55,375 nt of DNA from Draconibacterium orientale (GCA_020718205.1 DYSN01000010.1:1-55375); one strand, 5' to 3'; shown: positions 1 through 9,203, numbered from the stretch's first letter. Numbers and translations are program-made. The notes: generated from the letters alone by a model not told the origin.

Positions 1-710
1 CATTGAATTTAAAAGATTTTGAACGTATCGAAAACTTAAAAATAATAAAAAAGGATTAAACTTCACTACCTAATACGCGGTGATAAATAATTGGGCATTA
101 GGTGATTAAATGCATATTTTGGTTTCCAAATATACGTTTCCCTCGCTTGATTTGCAAAGTGCTCCGAAATCCCCAACAATTCATACCATCAATCCGTTGT
201 ACAACATTCCCCAGATAAAGCCCTCCAAAATTATTTTAAATCAAGCTAATATTTTTCCCGGATTTATTGATTTCCCCTACTAACCAATAAGCGCACCTGA
301 GCATAGAGGCTTTTTGTAAATAAGGTTTTTAAAATGATATCGTTGCAAGGTTAACCGCTAAGCCCCGGCTTCATTCTGGAATGGGATTAAAAATGGAAAC
401 AACCAACGCTGAAAAGAAAGAAAATTGCTATATTTGGTCTCGATTCAATTGAACCTGGTAACTTAGCTCAAGATAGATATATCGAAAGCTGGAATCTTAA
501 ACAAGCTAATATTCAAGCAGATAATTGATGTTAGTCAGAATGCAAAAAAACGAAATTGGAAAGATTCCACAAAAAGACTAAATTTGTGCAAAATAAAGAC
601 TTTGGAATATCCATTCAAAAAGGTTTACACAAACCAGGAATGTTTAACATGGATATTCCCTGTCTGCCGACAAGCAGGCATCTGACCATTAAAAATAAAA
701 TTACAAACAG
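1..710. other. Gene-poor AT-rich region, no supported gene
   Basis: No reading frame of convincing length or composition is present. A short run near 411-530 reads like degraded coding sequence (a hydrophobic start IAIFGLD followed by stops), but I cannot assign it. The only structured element is a small inverted repeat at 661-680. The stretch looks like accessory or decayed DNA ahead of the toxin-antitoxin pair. Confidence 0.5.
659..681. repeat. Short imperfect inverted repeat
   Basis: TGTCTGC at 661-667 pairs with GCAGGCA at 674-680 apart from one G-T position. It resembles the CCTGCCTGCCG-type intergenic palindromes common in Bacteroidota genomes. There is no adjacent T-run, so it is not an obvious terminator. 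Confidence 0.35.
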
Positions 711-938
711 ATGAAAACTCTAAATATTTCAATATCAGATTTAGAATATAATCAATTCGGGATAGACAATGATAAATTGTCATTCACCGAATTTGTTGAC
801 ATTATTAATAAGGAGATTACAAAGCAAACTCTCAATAGATGTGTTCAATTGGCAGAAAAATATAAGCTTTCACGAATGTCCATGGATGAGATTAATGATG
901 AAGTCAATGCTGTAAGAAATGCAAAAAATAATCATTGA
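711..938 (+). CDS. Putative antitoxin of a PIN-type toxin-antitoxin pair
   Basis: This 75-residue soluble acidic protein precedes a PIN-domain toxin and overlaps it by 20 bp (919-938), the usual antitoxin-first, translationally coupled order. I recognise no catalytic motif. The N-terminal half (ISISDLEYNQFGI) resembles short Bacteroidota antitoxins paired with COG1569-type PIN toxins, and the C-terminal half is charged and probably helical. The role as toxin-neutralising partner, and possibly transcriptional autoregulator, is inferred mainly from position. The ATG at 711 is the first in frame and lies in AT-rich sequence without a strong Shine-Dalgarno, which is normal in this phylum. Confidence 0.6.
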   Translation: MKTLNISISDLEYNQFGIDNDKLSFTEFVDIINKEITKQTLNRCVQLAEKYKLSRMSMDEINDEVNAVRNAKNNH

Positions 939-1335
939 TACAAATGTGCTGATTTCAGCTTTAATTCAGAAGAATTATCCAAATTTTATTCTTTATTACT
1001 ACGTTCTTGATAATCAAGTAGATGTTTGTATCTCTGATGAGTTGTTTCAAGAATATCTAGAAGTTTTAAATAGACCAAAGTTTAGCAAATATCCTGACTT
1101 TTTAATTAAAGCAGAATATGTTTTGGCTCAATTGGAGACAAAAGCCAAAAAGTTTACACCAACAAATAGACTTGATTTAATCAAGGATAATCCTGATAAT
1201 AGATTGTTAGAATTGGCAGTTGAATCACGGGCTGATTTCATAATAACTGGAAATATTAATGATTTTACAATGAATGAATTTCAAGGAACCAAAATAGTTA
1301 CCCCAAAGGAATATTGGGATTTATATAGAGAGTGA
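919..1335 (+). CDS. PIN-domain ribonuclease toxin (COG1569-like)
   Basis: This 138-residue protein begins with the PIN signature KIIIDTNVLISAL (acidic D7). Further expected metal-ligand positions are visible in FQEYLEVL (E45), KDNPDNRLLELA (D90/D93) and ADFIITGNINDF (D115). Family knowledge: PIN toxins are Mg-dependent endoribonucleases that cut tRNA, rRNA or mRNA when released from their antitoxin. The length is normal for the putative TA toxin, PIN family. It overlaps the upstream antitoxin by 20 bp, implying one transcript. The RNA target cannot be told from sequence. All acidic positions appear intact, so the toxin is probably functional. Confidence 0.82.
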   Translation: MQKIIIDTNVLISALIQKNYPNFILYYYVLDNQVDVCISDELFQEYLEVLNRPKFSKYPDFLIKAEYVLAQLETKAKKFTPTNRLDLIKDNPDNRLLELAVESRADFIITGNINDFTMNEFQGTKIVTPKEYWDLYRE

Positions 1336-1617
1336 AAAAAAACTACCCACAAAATGCAAAATAAAACAGTTGGGGGTCAGTGGTTTGTGAAAATTTGTTC
1401 CCACATCAATTTTTCTACGGTTGATACAGACGCACTCCAAAATCCCCATTGTTTCATGTTTCCACCATGTATAAGCAATTCATTTTAACGAAAAACCGAT
1501 TTATCAAGTATAATACTGGTTTTCTGAAGTATTGATTTTTAAAGATTAAAAAAATATTTTACCGGCAGGATTTGCACCATTAATTATGAGAATGATTAAA
1601 AACCTATATTTGACTTC

Positions 1618-2658
1618 ATGATTATAAGCAGACATATTCGATTGTTAGTCTTTTTTTTATTGGCCGATTTGGTGCTTGTCATCGTCAATCTGTTTGTTGG
1701 TTCGGTCTCCATTCCCATTGCCGAAATACTGCAATCGCTTGGATTGCAACAAGGTTCACCACAATCTGTTTCTCAAATTATCATCATTGAATCGCGCCTT
1801 CCGCAAGCACTCACTGCATTGCTCACCGGTGCTGCTCTTTCGGTTGCGGGGCTTTTAATGCAGAGTTTGTTCCGCAATCCGCTGGCCGATCCTGGTATTT
1901 TGGGCGTTAGCTCCGGCGCAAGTCTGGGGGTTGCTGTTTTTACTTTATTGGGCGGAATGGGTGGCTGGTTGGCCAATACTCCACTGCTACAGCATTTTAG
2001 CCTGGTGTTGGCAGCTTTCAGCGGAGCCATGCTCAGTTTAATGCTCATTATCTTTTTCTCTCAGGTGGTAAAAAACAATGTATCGCTACTCATCATTGGT
2101 TTAATGGTGGGTTATGCGGCATCGAGCCTCATAGGATTTTTGCAGTTCGTGAGCCAAAAGGAACAGATTCATTCCTTTGTTCTCTGGGGTTTAGGAAGTT
2201 TTAGTCAGGTAGCGCTCAATGATTTGGATTTTTACGCTGTGCTTATTATAGTGGCTCTCAGCATGGGTTTATTTTTAATTAAACCCCTGAATTTATTTAT
2301 TTTAGGAGAGAATTATGCGGCCAATCTGGGAGTAAATATTAAAAGAATCCGGCTGGCTCTCATCATTTTAGCGGGGTTTCTAACCGCATTGGCCACCGCT
2401 TATACCGGCCCCATTGCTTTTATTGGGCTGGCCGTTCCGCATTTGGTAAAAATTATTTTCAGAACCTCCGATTTTAAAACTTTATTGCCGGGCACCATCC
2501 TGGCCGGAATGGCTATCGCACTCATTTGCAATGTTATCAGCAGGCTACCCTCGCTCGACCAGGCCATCCCCATCAATATTGTAACCTCAGTTTTTGGTGC
2601 TCCTTTGGTTATTTGGTTTCTGGTCAGAAATAACAAATCGAACCCTGTAATTCCATAA
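1618..2658 (+). CDS. FecCD/BtuC-family ABC transporter permease
   Basis: This 346-residue, highly hydrophobic protein has about ten membrane segments. It carries FecCD landmarks: NPLADPGILGVSSGASLGV near residues 90-108 and the coupling-helix region GPIAFIGLAVPHLVK near 266-280. It would form the homodimeric inner-membrane channel importing ferric siderophore, haem or cobalamin from a periplasmic binding protein. The matching ATPase follows after 11 bp. No substrate-binding protein, TonB receptor or cobalamin riboswitch is visible in the window, so the substrate is unresolved. A TATATTTG box at 1605-1612 ends only 5 nt before the ATG, so the message may have almost no leader. Confidence 0.88.
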   Translation: MIISRHIRLLVFFLLADLVLVIVNLFVGSVSIPIAEILQSLGLQQGSPQSVSQIIIIESRLPQALTALLTGAALSVAGLLMQSLFRNPLADPGILGVSSGASLGVAVFTLLGGMGGWLANTPLLQHFSLVLAAFSGAMLSLMLIIFFSQVVKNNVSLLIIGLMVGYAASSLIGFLQFVSQKEQIHSFVLWGLGSFSQVALNDLDFYAVLIIVALSMGLFLIKPLNLFILGENYAANLGVNIKRIRLALIILAGFLTALATAYTGPIAFIGLAVPHLVKIIFRTSDFKTLLPGTILAGMAIALICNVISRLPSLDQAIPINIVTSVFGAPLVIWFLVRNNKSNPVIP

Positions 2659-2669
2659 AATTGCTGGTT

Positions 2670-3659
2670 ATGAAAGAAATATTGCTCGAAACCAAATATT
2701 TAAAAATCGGCTATACTAAGCAGCGAAATCAACATGTGGTTTACTCCAACTTGAATTTAAACCTTCGGAACGGTGAACTTGTTTGTCTTTTGGGATCTAA
2801 CGGTGCAGGAAAATCAACGCTTCTAAAAACTCTTGGCAGGTTGATACCCCCATTAGGCGGCTCCATTTTGATTGAAAAACAAAAAATTGACGACTTAACC
2901 CCCAAAATATTCAGCACGAAAACAGGCCTTGTTTTAACCGAAAAACCTGAACTCTGGAACATTACGGCCCGGGAAATTATCAGTTTAGGGCGTTATCCAT
3001 ACACTGGTTTCTGGGGGAAGCTAACGGAGCAGGATTGGGAGCTGGTGGGTCAAGCGGCAGAACAAGCCGGAGTCGAAACAATTCTTGACCGCCAATTTAT
3101 GGAACTCAGCGATGGCGAAAAACAAAAGGTAATGATAGCCAAAGCTTTGGCTCAGAAAACCCCCATTATTCTTCTCGACGAGCCCATGGCATTCTTAGAT
3201 TTTCCCTCCAAATCGAACTTATTGCTACTCCTTAGAAAATTAGCCCACGAGCAGAATCTGGGGATTATTCTCTCCACCCACGATATTGAACTGGCCCTTC
3301 GCACTGCCGACCGAATTTGGCTAATCCCCGAAAAAGGCAAGCTGATTGATGAGATTCCAGAAGATATGGTTATGAAAGGCCACATTCACAAAGCATTTAA
3401 AAACAAGGATTTATCATTTGATGTATCCACCGGACATTTCGAAAATTCATTTGAACCCCAAAAATTTATCCGGGTTTCGGGCGATCCTGTTCCCACAAGG
3501 TGGCTCACACAAGCCTTAAACCGCAATCAAATTGGCACCGATGGTCCATCGGACTGGCATGTGGAATGTGGAGAAAATTATTGTGTTAAATTTCAGGGCT
3601 CAATCCATATGAATTTTCGTACCATAACAGATGTATTACTATTTTTAAATATCCAATAA
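2670..3659 (+). CDS. Iron/cobalamin-type ABC transporter ATP-binding protein
   Basis: This 329-residue ATPase partners the permease just upstream. Walker A GSNGAGKST is at about 42-50, the signature LSDGEKQKV at 146-154, Walker B IILLDEP at 166-172 and the H-loop STHD at 202-205. I chose the ATG at 2670 over an in-frame TTG at 2661 because it gives a normal MKEILLETKY start 11 bp after the permease stop. The core ABC domain ends near residue 240. About 85 further residues form a C-terminal extension (SFDVSTGHFENSF to the end) that canonical FecE/BtuD proteins of about 250 residues lack. Its function is unknown to me; a regulatory domain is possible. Confidence 0.85.
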   Translation: MKEILLETKYLKIGYTKQRNQHVVYSNLNLNLRNGELVCLLGSNGAGKSTLLKTLGRLIPPLGGSILIEKQKIDDLTPKIFSTKTGLVLTEKPELWNITAREIISLGRYPYTGFWGKLTEQDWELVGQAAEQAGVETILDRQFMELSDGEKQKVMIAKALAQKTPIILLDEPMAFLDFPSKSNLLLLLRKLAHEQNLGIILSTHDIELALRTADRIWLIPEKGKLIDEIPEDMVMKGHIHKAFKNKDLSFDVSTGHFENSFEPQKFIRVSGDPVPTRWLTQALNRNQIGTDGPSDWHVECGENYCVKFQGSIHMNFRTITDVLLFLNIQ

Positions 3660-3660
3660 T

Positions 3661-5301
3661 ATGAACAAATTCCTTGCAATTATGAGCATTGTACTTTTAT
3701 CAACTGGTTGCCGGAAAGTTACCGAAGTTGACATGATTATTCATCATGCCCGCATCTATACCGTGGATGTTCAATTCTCCATGGCAGAAGCCATGGCTGT
3801 GAAAGGCGGAAAAATAATTGCCATAGGCACCAACGAAGAAATAAGCGCTCAATATTGGGCCAAAGAAAGCTTTGACCTGAGAGATAAATTTGTGTATCCG
3901 GGTTTTATCGATGCTCACAGTCATTTTATCAGTTTGGGCGAAGGATTGGTTTCCCGCGCCGATTTAACCGGGACCAAAAGTTTTGCGGAAGCAATAGAAA
4001 GGCTGAGGGAATTTGAGAAAACATATCCCGCCGAATGGCTTGTAGGGCGTGGCTGGGATCAGAATGACTGGGAAAGCAAAAGCTTCCCCACAAAAGAGTT
4101 GCTTGACGAAATCTGGCCCAATAAACCCGTCTTTCTAACCCGCATCGATGGTCATGCCGCTCTGGTAAACAGCAAGGCAATGGAGCTGGCAGGGATACAG
4201 CCCGGTCAATATGTTGATGGTGGTGAAATAGTTCACGAGAAAGGCCTGCCAACAGGAATTTTTATCGACAATGCCATGGACCTTATCAAGGCTGTGATAC
4301 CGGCTCCGACCGAAGAGCTGTTGACAAAAGCCATAGAACGTGCTGAAAGAGAGTGTTTTGCTGTGGGGCTAACGTCTGTTTGCGATGCCGGGCTCGAATC
4401 GAAGGAGATATTTCTGCTCCAAAAAATGCAGGAAGAAAACAAACTGAATATGCGGATTTATGCCATGCTCACTCCCACCCCACAGACTTTGGAAGATATT
4501 ATGCTCAAAGGCATTATAGAAACCGATAAACTCACCGTTCGTTCTGTTAAGCTGTATGCTGATGGAGCTTTGGGAAGCCGTGGAGCTTGTCTCCTTCACG
4601 ATTACAGCGACCAACCCAACTGGAAAGGACTGATGCTTAGCCACCAGGCCTGGTTCGACAGCCTGTGCTCAATGGCCGAAAAACATAATTATCAGGTAAA
4701 TACCCACGCCATTGGCGATTCCGCAAACCGCGTTATTCTGCAAACCTACGCCCGTTTTCTAAAGGGTAAAAACAATAAAAGGTGGCGGATAGAACATGCC
4801 CAGGTGGTTCATCCTGACGATTTTCACTTGTTCGGGGAGTTTAATATAGTTCCTTCGGTTCAACCAACCCATGCCACCAGCGACATGTATTGGGCCGACG
4901 AGCGGTTGGGAGCTGAAAGGCTAAAATCGGCCTACGCCTACAAACAGCTGCTGCAAGAAAACAGCTGGATTCCATTGGGGACTGATTTTCCCATCGAAAA
5001 AATTGATCCCTTACTCACCTTCTTTGCCGCCACAGCGCGAAAAGACCTGGATAATTATCCCACCGGAGGATTTCAAACAGAAAATGCACTCACAAGAGAA
5101 GATGCTTTGCGGGGAATCACCATTTGGGCAGCTAAGGCAGGTTTCGATGAACCTAAAAAAGGAAGCCTCGAAGTGGGGAAATTTGCCGATTTTGTGATTC
5201 TCAATCAGGACCTTATGAACATAGAAGAATCGGATATTCCAAAGGCAAAAATTCTCATGACTTTTGTGAATGGTAAGCGGGTTTATTACAGTGGAGAGTA
5301 G
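3661..5301 (+). CDS. Lipoprotein amidohydrolase, YtcJ-like (Amidohydro_3)
   Basis: This 546-residue protein starts with a lipoprotein signal whose lipobox LSTGC places the acylated cysteine at 17. The amidohydrolase TIM barrel carries DAHSHF (H86, H88), NTHAIGD (H349), RIEHAQ (H379) and GTDFP (D442), the expected metal and catalytic positions of YtcJ-type hydrolases. The family hydrolyses amide or imide bonds in small molecules; the substrate is unknown. It starts 1 bp after the ABC ATPase stop, so it is probably co-transcribed. That arrangement could suggest processing of an imported ligand, although the linkage may be accidental. Most YtcJ relatives are cytoplasmic or plainly secreted, so lipid anchoring is notable. 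Confidence 0.85.
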   Translation: MNKFLAIMSIVLLSTGCRKVTEVDMIIHHARIYTVDVQFSMAEAMAVKGGKIIAIGTNEEISAQYWAKESFDLRDKFVYPGFIDAHSHFISLGEGLVSRADLTGTKSFAEAIERLREFEKTYPAEWLVGRGWDQNDWESKSFPTKELLDEIWPNKPVFLTRIDGHAALVNSKAMELAGIQPGQYVDGGEIVHEKGLPTGIFIDNAMDLIKAVIPAPTEELLTKAIERAERECFAVGLTSVCDAGLESKEIFLLQKMQEENKLNMRIYAMLTPTPQTLEDIMLKGIIETDKLTVRSVKLYADGALGSRGACLLHDYSDQPNWKGLMLSHQAWFDSLCSMAEKHNYQVNTHAIGDSANRVILQTYARFLKGKNNKRWRIEHAQVVHPDDFHLFGEFNIVPSVQPTHATSDMYWADERLGAERLKSAYAYKQLLQENSWIPLGTDFPIEKIDPLLTFFAATARKDLDNYPTGGFQTENALTREDALRGITIWAAKAGFDEPKKGSLEVGKFADFVILNQDLMNIEESDIPKAKILMTFVNGKRVYYSGE

Positions 5302-5501
5302 GTTTTTTTGGTTGAAAATTGTTATTTTTAAACACAGAAACTTCCACTATGTAATAGAAAATCAAGGCTTCTAAAGTTATGAACATTTGATTTTTAAAAT
5401 CTTAATAATTATCTATTTCTCGCTTAAATGCTGTTTTTTAAAAAATTATATTTGCAGCTTAAAACCATTCTAAATTATTTAATACATTTAAATTCAACAT
5501 T

Positions 5502-7691
5502 ATGCCAAATTTTAGGTTCACTGCACTTGAGAAAACATTGAGCAGGCAAGTTGTCCCCTATTCCATGCCCAAAAATAAGCCATCGGAATATTTTGGTGAG
5601 ATGACCTTTAACATGTCGGCCATGAAAGAGTATTTAACTTCCGAAGCCTATGGCAAAGTTCGACAAGCCATGGAAAAAGGTGATAAAATTGACCGGAAAA
5701 TTGCCGATCAGATTGCCTCTTCAATGAAAGCATGGGCCATGGGGAAAGGCGCCACGCACTACACCCATTGGTTTCATCCGCTTACTGGCTCCACCGCCGA
5801 AAAGCATGATGCTTTCATAAATCCTGAAGGCGAAGGGAAAGCAATCGAGAATTTCAGAGGCAATGAGCTTGTACAACAGGAACCCGATGCCAGCAGTTTC
5901 CCACACGGAGGAATCAGAAACACTTTTGAAGCCAGAGGTTATACAGGCTGGGATCCAACAAGTCCGGCTTTCATTTTAGGAAATACGCTCTGTATTCCCA
6001 CCATTTTTGTAAGCTATACCGGCGAGGCATTGGATTATAAAACCCCGTTGCTTAAATCGGCTCAGGCTCTGGATCATGCAGCCACTGCGGTTTGCAAAAT
6101 GTTCGACAAGAATGTGGAGAAAGTTTATGCAACCTTAGGATGGGAACAGGAATATTTTCTGGTTGATTCGGCTTTATATGCTGCCCGCCCCGATTTAATG
6201 CTCACTGGACGCACTTTGTTTGGTCATAGCAGTGCCAAAGACCAACAGCTTTCAGACCATTATTTTGGGACCATTCCCGAAAGAGTGATAGAGTTTATGA
6301 AAGAGTACGAAACAGAAGCACATCGTCTGGGCGTACCTGTAAAAACCCGTCACAACGAGGTGGCTCCCAATCAGTTTGAAGTTGCCCCTGTTTACGAAGA
6401 AGTGAATCTGGCGGTTGACCACAATCAGCTGATTATGCATATTATTGAAACTGTGGCTAAAAAGCACAATTTTGTGGCTCTTTTCCACGAGAAACCCTAT
6501 GCACACGTCAACGGATCAGGAAAGCACAATAACTATTCTTTGAGCACCAATACCGGCAGCAACCTTTTTGCCCCCGGAAAAACATCGAAACAAAACCTTC
6601 GCTTTATCACCTACATGGTGAATATGGTGATGGCAGTTCATAAATACGAAGACTTACTCAGAGCCAGCATTGCAAGCGAAGGCAACGACCACCGTTTGGG
6701 TGGCCACGAAGCGCCTCCAGCCATTATCAGTGTGTTTATTGGCAGTCAGATGACCCGCATGTTCGACAAGATTGAGAACAGCGAAACCCGCGAAGGTATG
6801 TCGGACGATTTATTGCAGGAGTTCAACATCGATGTGCCTAAAATCCCTGAAATTTTATTGGACAATACCGATAGAAACCGTACATCGCCCTTTGCTTTCA
6901 CCGGAAATAAATTCGAATTCAGAGCTGTAGGCAGCAATGCCAATTGTGGAAAACCCATGATTGCATTAAATACCATTCTTGCCGACCAACTTGCTCAATT
7001 TAAAGTGGATATGGATGCCGAGATGTCCAAAGGAAACAGCTTTGAAGATGCTTTGTTTGTGGTTATCAAACAATATATTATCGAAAGCAAACGCATTCGT
7101 TTCGAAGGCAATAACTACAGCGATGAGTGGCGTGAAGAAGCCGAAAAAAGAGGCATCACCAATGTTAAAACCACTCCATTAACCTTGAACACTTATATTG
7201 AAGACAGAATTGTAAATCTTTTCGAGCGTCACAATATATTGAACCGCAGAGAGTTGGAAGCCCGCCGATTAATCAGACTTGAGAAATTCACCAAGAAAGT
7301 ACAAATAGAATCGAGAATTATGGGCGATATGGCTACCAACCATATTATCCCCATTGCCATTCGTTACCAAAACACGCTTATTGAGAATGTTAAAGGATTG
7401 AAAGACATCCTCGACCTTCAGACATATGGCAAGGTATCGAAGAATGAGTTGGAAATGATTACCCGCATCTCGAACCATATTTCGGAAATCAAAAAAGGTG
7501 TAGATCAAATGATTAACGAGAGAAAGCAAGCCAATCTGATAGAAGATGAGTTGCAACAAGCCATGGCCTACGATGAAAAAGTACGTCCATTGCTCGAGTA
7601 TATCCGCCGCCATGTGGATAAACTGGAACTTCAGGTTGACGATGAGTTGTGGCCATTACCAAAATACAGAGAATTGCTTTTTGTGAAGTAA
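5502..7691 (+). CDS. glnN: Glutamine synthetase type III
   Basis: This 729-residue protein has the length and sequence of GSIII, the large glutamine synthetase typical of Bacteroidota, which makes glutamine from glutamate, ammonia and ATP in the cytoplasm. Recognisable segments are the N-terminal YFGEMTFNMSAMKEYL, the ATP/glutamate-site region TRHNEVAPNQFEVAPVYEE near 285-303, the NGSGKHNNYSLST loop near 335 and RLGGHEAPPAIIS near 400. The gene is monocistronic-looking: 200 bp of AT-rich leader lies before it (a TATATTTG candidate -7 box is at 5447-5454) and a strong hairpin with a T-run follows at 7710-7764. No frameshift or missing motif is seen. Confidence 0.95.
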   Translation: MPNFRFTALEKTLSRQVVPYSMPKNKPSEYFGEMTFNMSAMKEYLTSEAYGKVRQAMEKGDKIDRKIADQIASSMKAWAMGKGATHYTHWFHPLTGSTAEKHDAFINPEGEGKAIENFRGNELVQQEPDASSFPHGGIRNTFEARGYTGWDPTSPAFILGNTLCIPTIFVSYTGEALDYKTPLLKSAQALDHAATAVCKMFDKNVEKVYATLGWEQEYFLVDSALYAARPDLMLTGRTLFGHSSAKDQQLSDHYFGTIPERVIEFMKEYETEAHRLGVPVKTRHNEVAPNQFEVAPVYEEVNLAVDHNQLIMHIIETVAKKHNFVALFHEKPYAHVNGSGKHNNYSLSTNTGSNLFAPGKTSKQNLRFITYMVNMVMAVHKYEDLLRASIASEGNDHRLGGHEAPPAIISVFIGSQMTRMFDKIENSETREGMSDDLLQEFNIDVPKIPEILLDNTDRNRTSPFAFTGNKFEFRAVGSNANCGKPMIALNTILADQLAQFKVDMDAEMSKGNSFEDALFVVIKQYIIESKRIRFEGNNYSDEWREEAEKRGITNVKTTPLTLNTYIEDRIVNLFERHNILNRRELEARRLIRLEKFTKKVQIESRIMGDMATNHIIPIAIRYQNTLIENVKGLKDILDLQTYGKVSKNELEMITRISNHISEIKKGVDQMINERKQANLIEDELQQAMAYDEKVRPLLEYIRRHVDKLELQVDDELWPLPKYRELLFVK

Positions 7692-7709
7692 TTTTGCCGT
7701 TACTATTTT

Positions 7710-7764
7710 AGAGTTTTATTTGTAATATTGTTCATTCAATAGAAACAAATAAAACTCTTTTTTT
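7710..7764 (+). terminator. Perfect 14-bp hairpin plus T7, after glnN and abutting the next ATG
   Basis: AGAGTTTTATTTGT (7710-7723) is exactly complementary to ACAAATAAAACTCT (7745-7758), with a 21-nt loop and T-run 7758-7764. It has the form of an intrinsic terminator for the glutamine synthetase transcript. The T-run ends one base before the ATG of the zinc-ribbon gene at 7765, so the hairpin may also control that gene. Confidence 0.75.
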
Positions 7765-7971
7765 ATGGCTCAAAAATATCTTTGTCCCAAATGCGGAAAC
7801 ACACAGTTTGATACTGATGAAATAAGAACCACAGGTGGTCGATTTTCTAAGCTATTTAATATCCAAAACAAAAAGTTTACTGTGGTAAGTTGCACAAGAT
7901 GCAGATACAGTGAGCTTTACAAAGGCGAAACAAGTGCTGCCGGCAACGTTTTAGATTTCTTCACAAATTAA
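7765..7971 (+). CDS. Small zinc-ribbon protein, predicted nucleic-acid-binding
   Basis: This 68-residue protein has two CXXC knuckles, CPKC (C7, C10) and CTRC (C43, C46), spaced as in the zinc-ribbon family annotated as predicted nucleic-acid-binding protein containing a Zn-ribbon domain (COG3478-like). The middle contains a TTGGRFSKLFNIQNKKF stretch typical of that family. The molecular role is not established. Its ATG follows the T-run of the 7710-7764 hairpin directly, so it has neither a free 5' leader from the upstream gene nor an obvious ribosome binding site. It may be translated from read-through RNA or from a promoter inside the hairpin. Confidence 0.75.
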   Translation: MAQKYLCPKCGNTQFDTDEIRTTGGRFSKLFNIQNKKFTVVSCTRCRYSELYKGETSAAGNVLDFFTN

Positions 7972-8020
7972 ACCCAAAGTCAATTTCATTTAAACTACTT
8001 CATTCCCATCGTAAAATTCT

Positions 8021-9193
8021 ATGAATACATTAAAAAATAAACCCCTTTTATTGTCAGCATTGACCCTGTTTTTTTTGGCATTTTCATCCACTTTAAGTGC
8101 TCAGATAACCACTCAAAAAGTGAACCCCACCGAGTCATTTGCATCTGTTAATGGTTTCGTTTATGCGCTGCCCATGGTTACCTATCGCATAGAAGTTCAA
8201 GTGGAAAAACTGGAACATATCAAAGGTCCCTATACTTTGTATGCCAATAAACTGCTGGGTTTGAGCGATGTGACAGAAACCAACTACGAATCGTATAAAA
8301 TCAAGGATATTGCTCTTTCGGCAGAATATGTTGCCGACCCCAGCCAACTATACTATATTCAATTGGGTGAGATTTCGGGGAAATCGGATCAGGCGAAATT
8401 CTTTCAGATGAACCAAAACGGGTTGTTTGGTGGTGTGATTTCGGAGTCATTGATTGGCTCAACCAATCAGACGACGGTGAGTAAAGTGGAGAAAGTAGTT
8501 TCGGGGAGCCGCGATTTCAGGTATTTTGCCGATGCCAATTTAATTGAAAAGGCCGACACCATTATCCGCCGCGTGGATGTTGACACAGCGACCATTGAAA
8601 AAGCTGTGATAAAAAGATACAGCATAGAAAAGGATTTTATGCAGCGGGCACAGGATGCAGCTACTCAGCTGATGGAAATCAGGAAAAATCGCTTTGAACT
8701 GGTTTCCGGTTTTCACGAGGTGGCTTATAGCGAAGGTACTTTTAGAATGATGAATGAGGAACTCAACCAAATGGAGAATGAATATATTGCTCTTTTTGCC
8801 GGAAAAACGCTGGTAACCGATCAGCATTTTGTTTTCTTTTATACCCCAACGCCCGATCAACCCAATGTGTTGGCTCCGATTTTCAAATTCTCTGAGCAAT
8901 CGGGTTTAGCCTATCTATCGGCTGCCATCGGAGAAAAAGTATCCTTAGCCATTAAAAGCAATGGATTGGCAGAGCAAATGGCCGATACCAAAGTTTCTGG
9001 TGCTGTGAGCGGAATTGTTTACCGTTATCCCGAAACAGCCGAAGTGTGGATGAAATATGGCAATCAGGAGTACGACAAGCAACTTTCTACCATTCCACAA
9101 TTCGGAAAAATTCAAAAGATACAAGTGAACCAAAATACTTTTGAACTCTATCCCACCACCGGCGGACTTAAATTGTTGGAAGTAAGAAAATAG
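8021..9193 (+). CDS. Secreted DUF4831 family protein
   Basis: This 390-residue protein starts with a clear Sec signal peptide (about 1-27, hydrophobic core LLLSALTLFFLAF, cleavage near LSAQ). It matches my memory of DUF4831, a Bacteroidota-specific family of unknown function with similar length. Typical family segments are the early VNGFVYALPMVTYRIEV run and a C-terminal GAVSGIVYRYP segment. The mature protein is probably periplasmic or on the inner face of the outer membrane. No catalytic motif is recognisable. It lies 49 bp after the zinc-ribbon gene and 10 bp before the helicase gene, so co-transcription with the helicase is likely, though no functional link is known. Confidence 0.75.
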   Translation: MNTLKNKPLLLSALTLFFLAFSSTLSAQITTQKVNPTESFASVNGFVYALPMVTYRIEVQVEKLEHIKGPYTLYANKLLGLSDVTETNYESYKIKDIALSAEYVADPSQLYYIQLGEISGKSDQAKFFQMNQNGLFGGVISESLIGSTNQTTVSKVEKVVSGSRDFRYFADANLIEKADTIIRRVDVDTATIEKAVIKRYSIEKDFMQRAQDAATQLMEIRKNRFELVSGFHEVAYSEGTFRMMNEELNQMENEYIALFAGKTLVTDQHFVFFYTPTPDQPNVLAPIFKFSEQSGLAYLSAAIGEKVSLAIKSNGLAEQMADTKVSGAVSGIVYRYPETAEVWMKYGNQEYDKQLSTIPQFGKIQKIQVNQNTFELYPTTGGLKLLEVRK

Positions 9194-9203
9194 TAACCTA
9201 ACC

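Noticed and set aside
1336-1617. Cobalamin riboswitch ahead of the BtuC-like permease
   Set aside because: No B12-box-like core or the long structured leader could be found in 282 bp.
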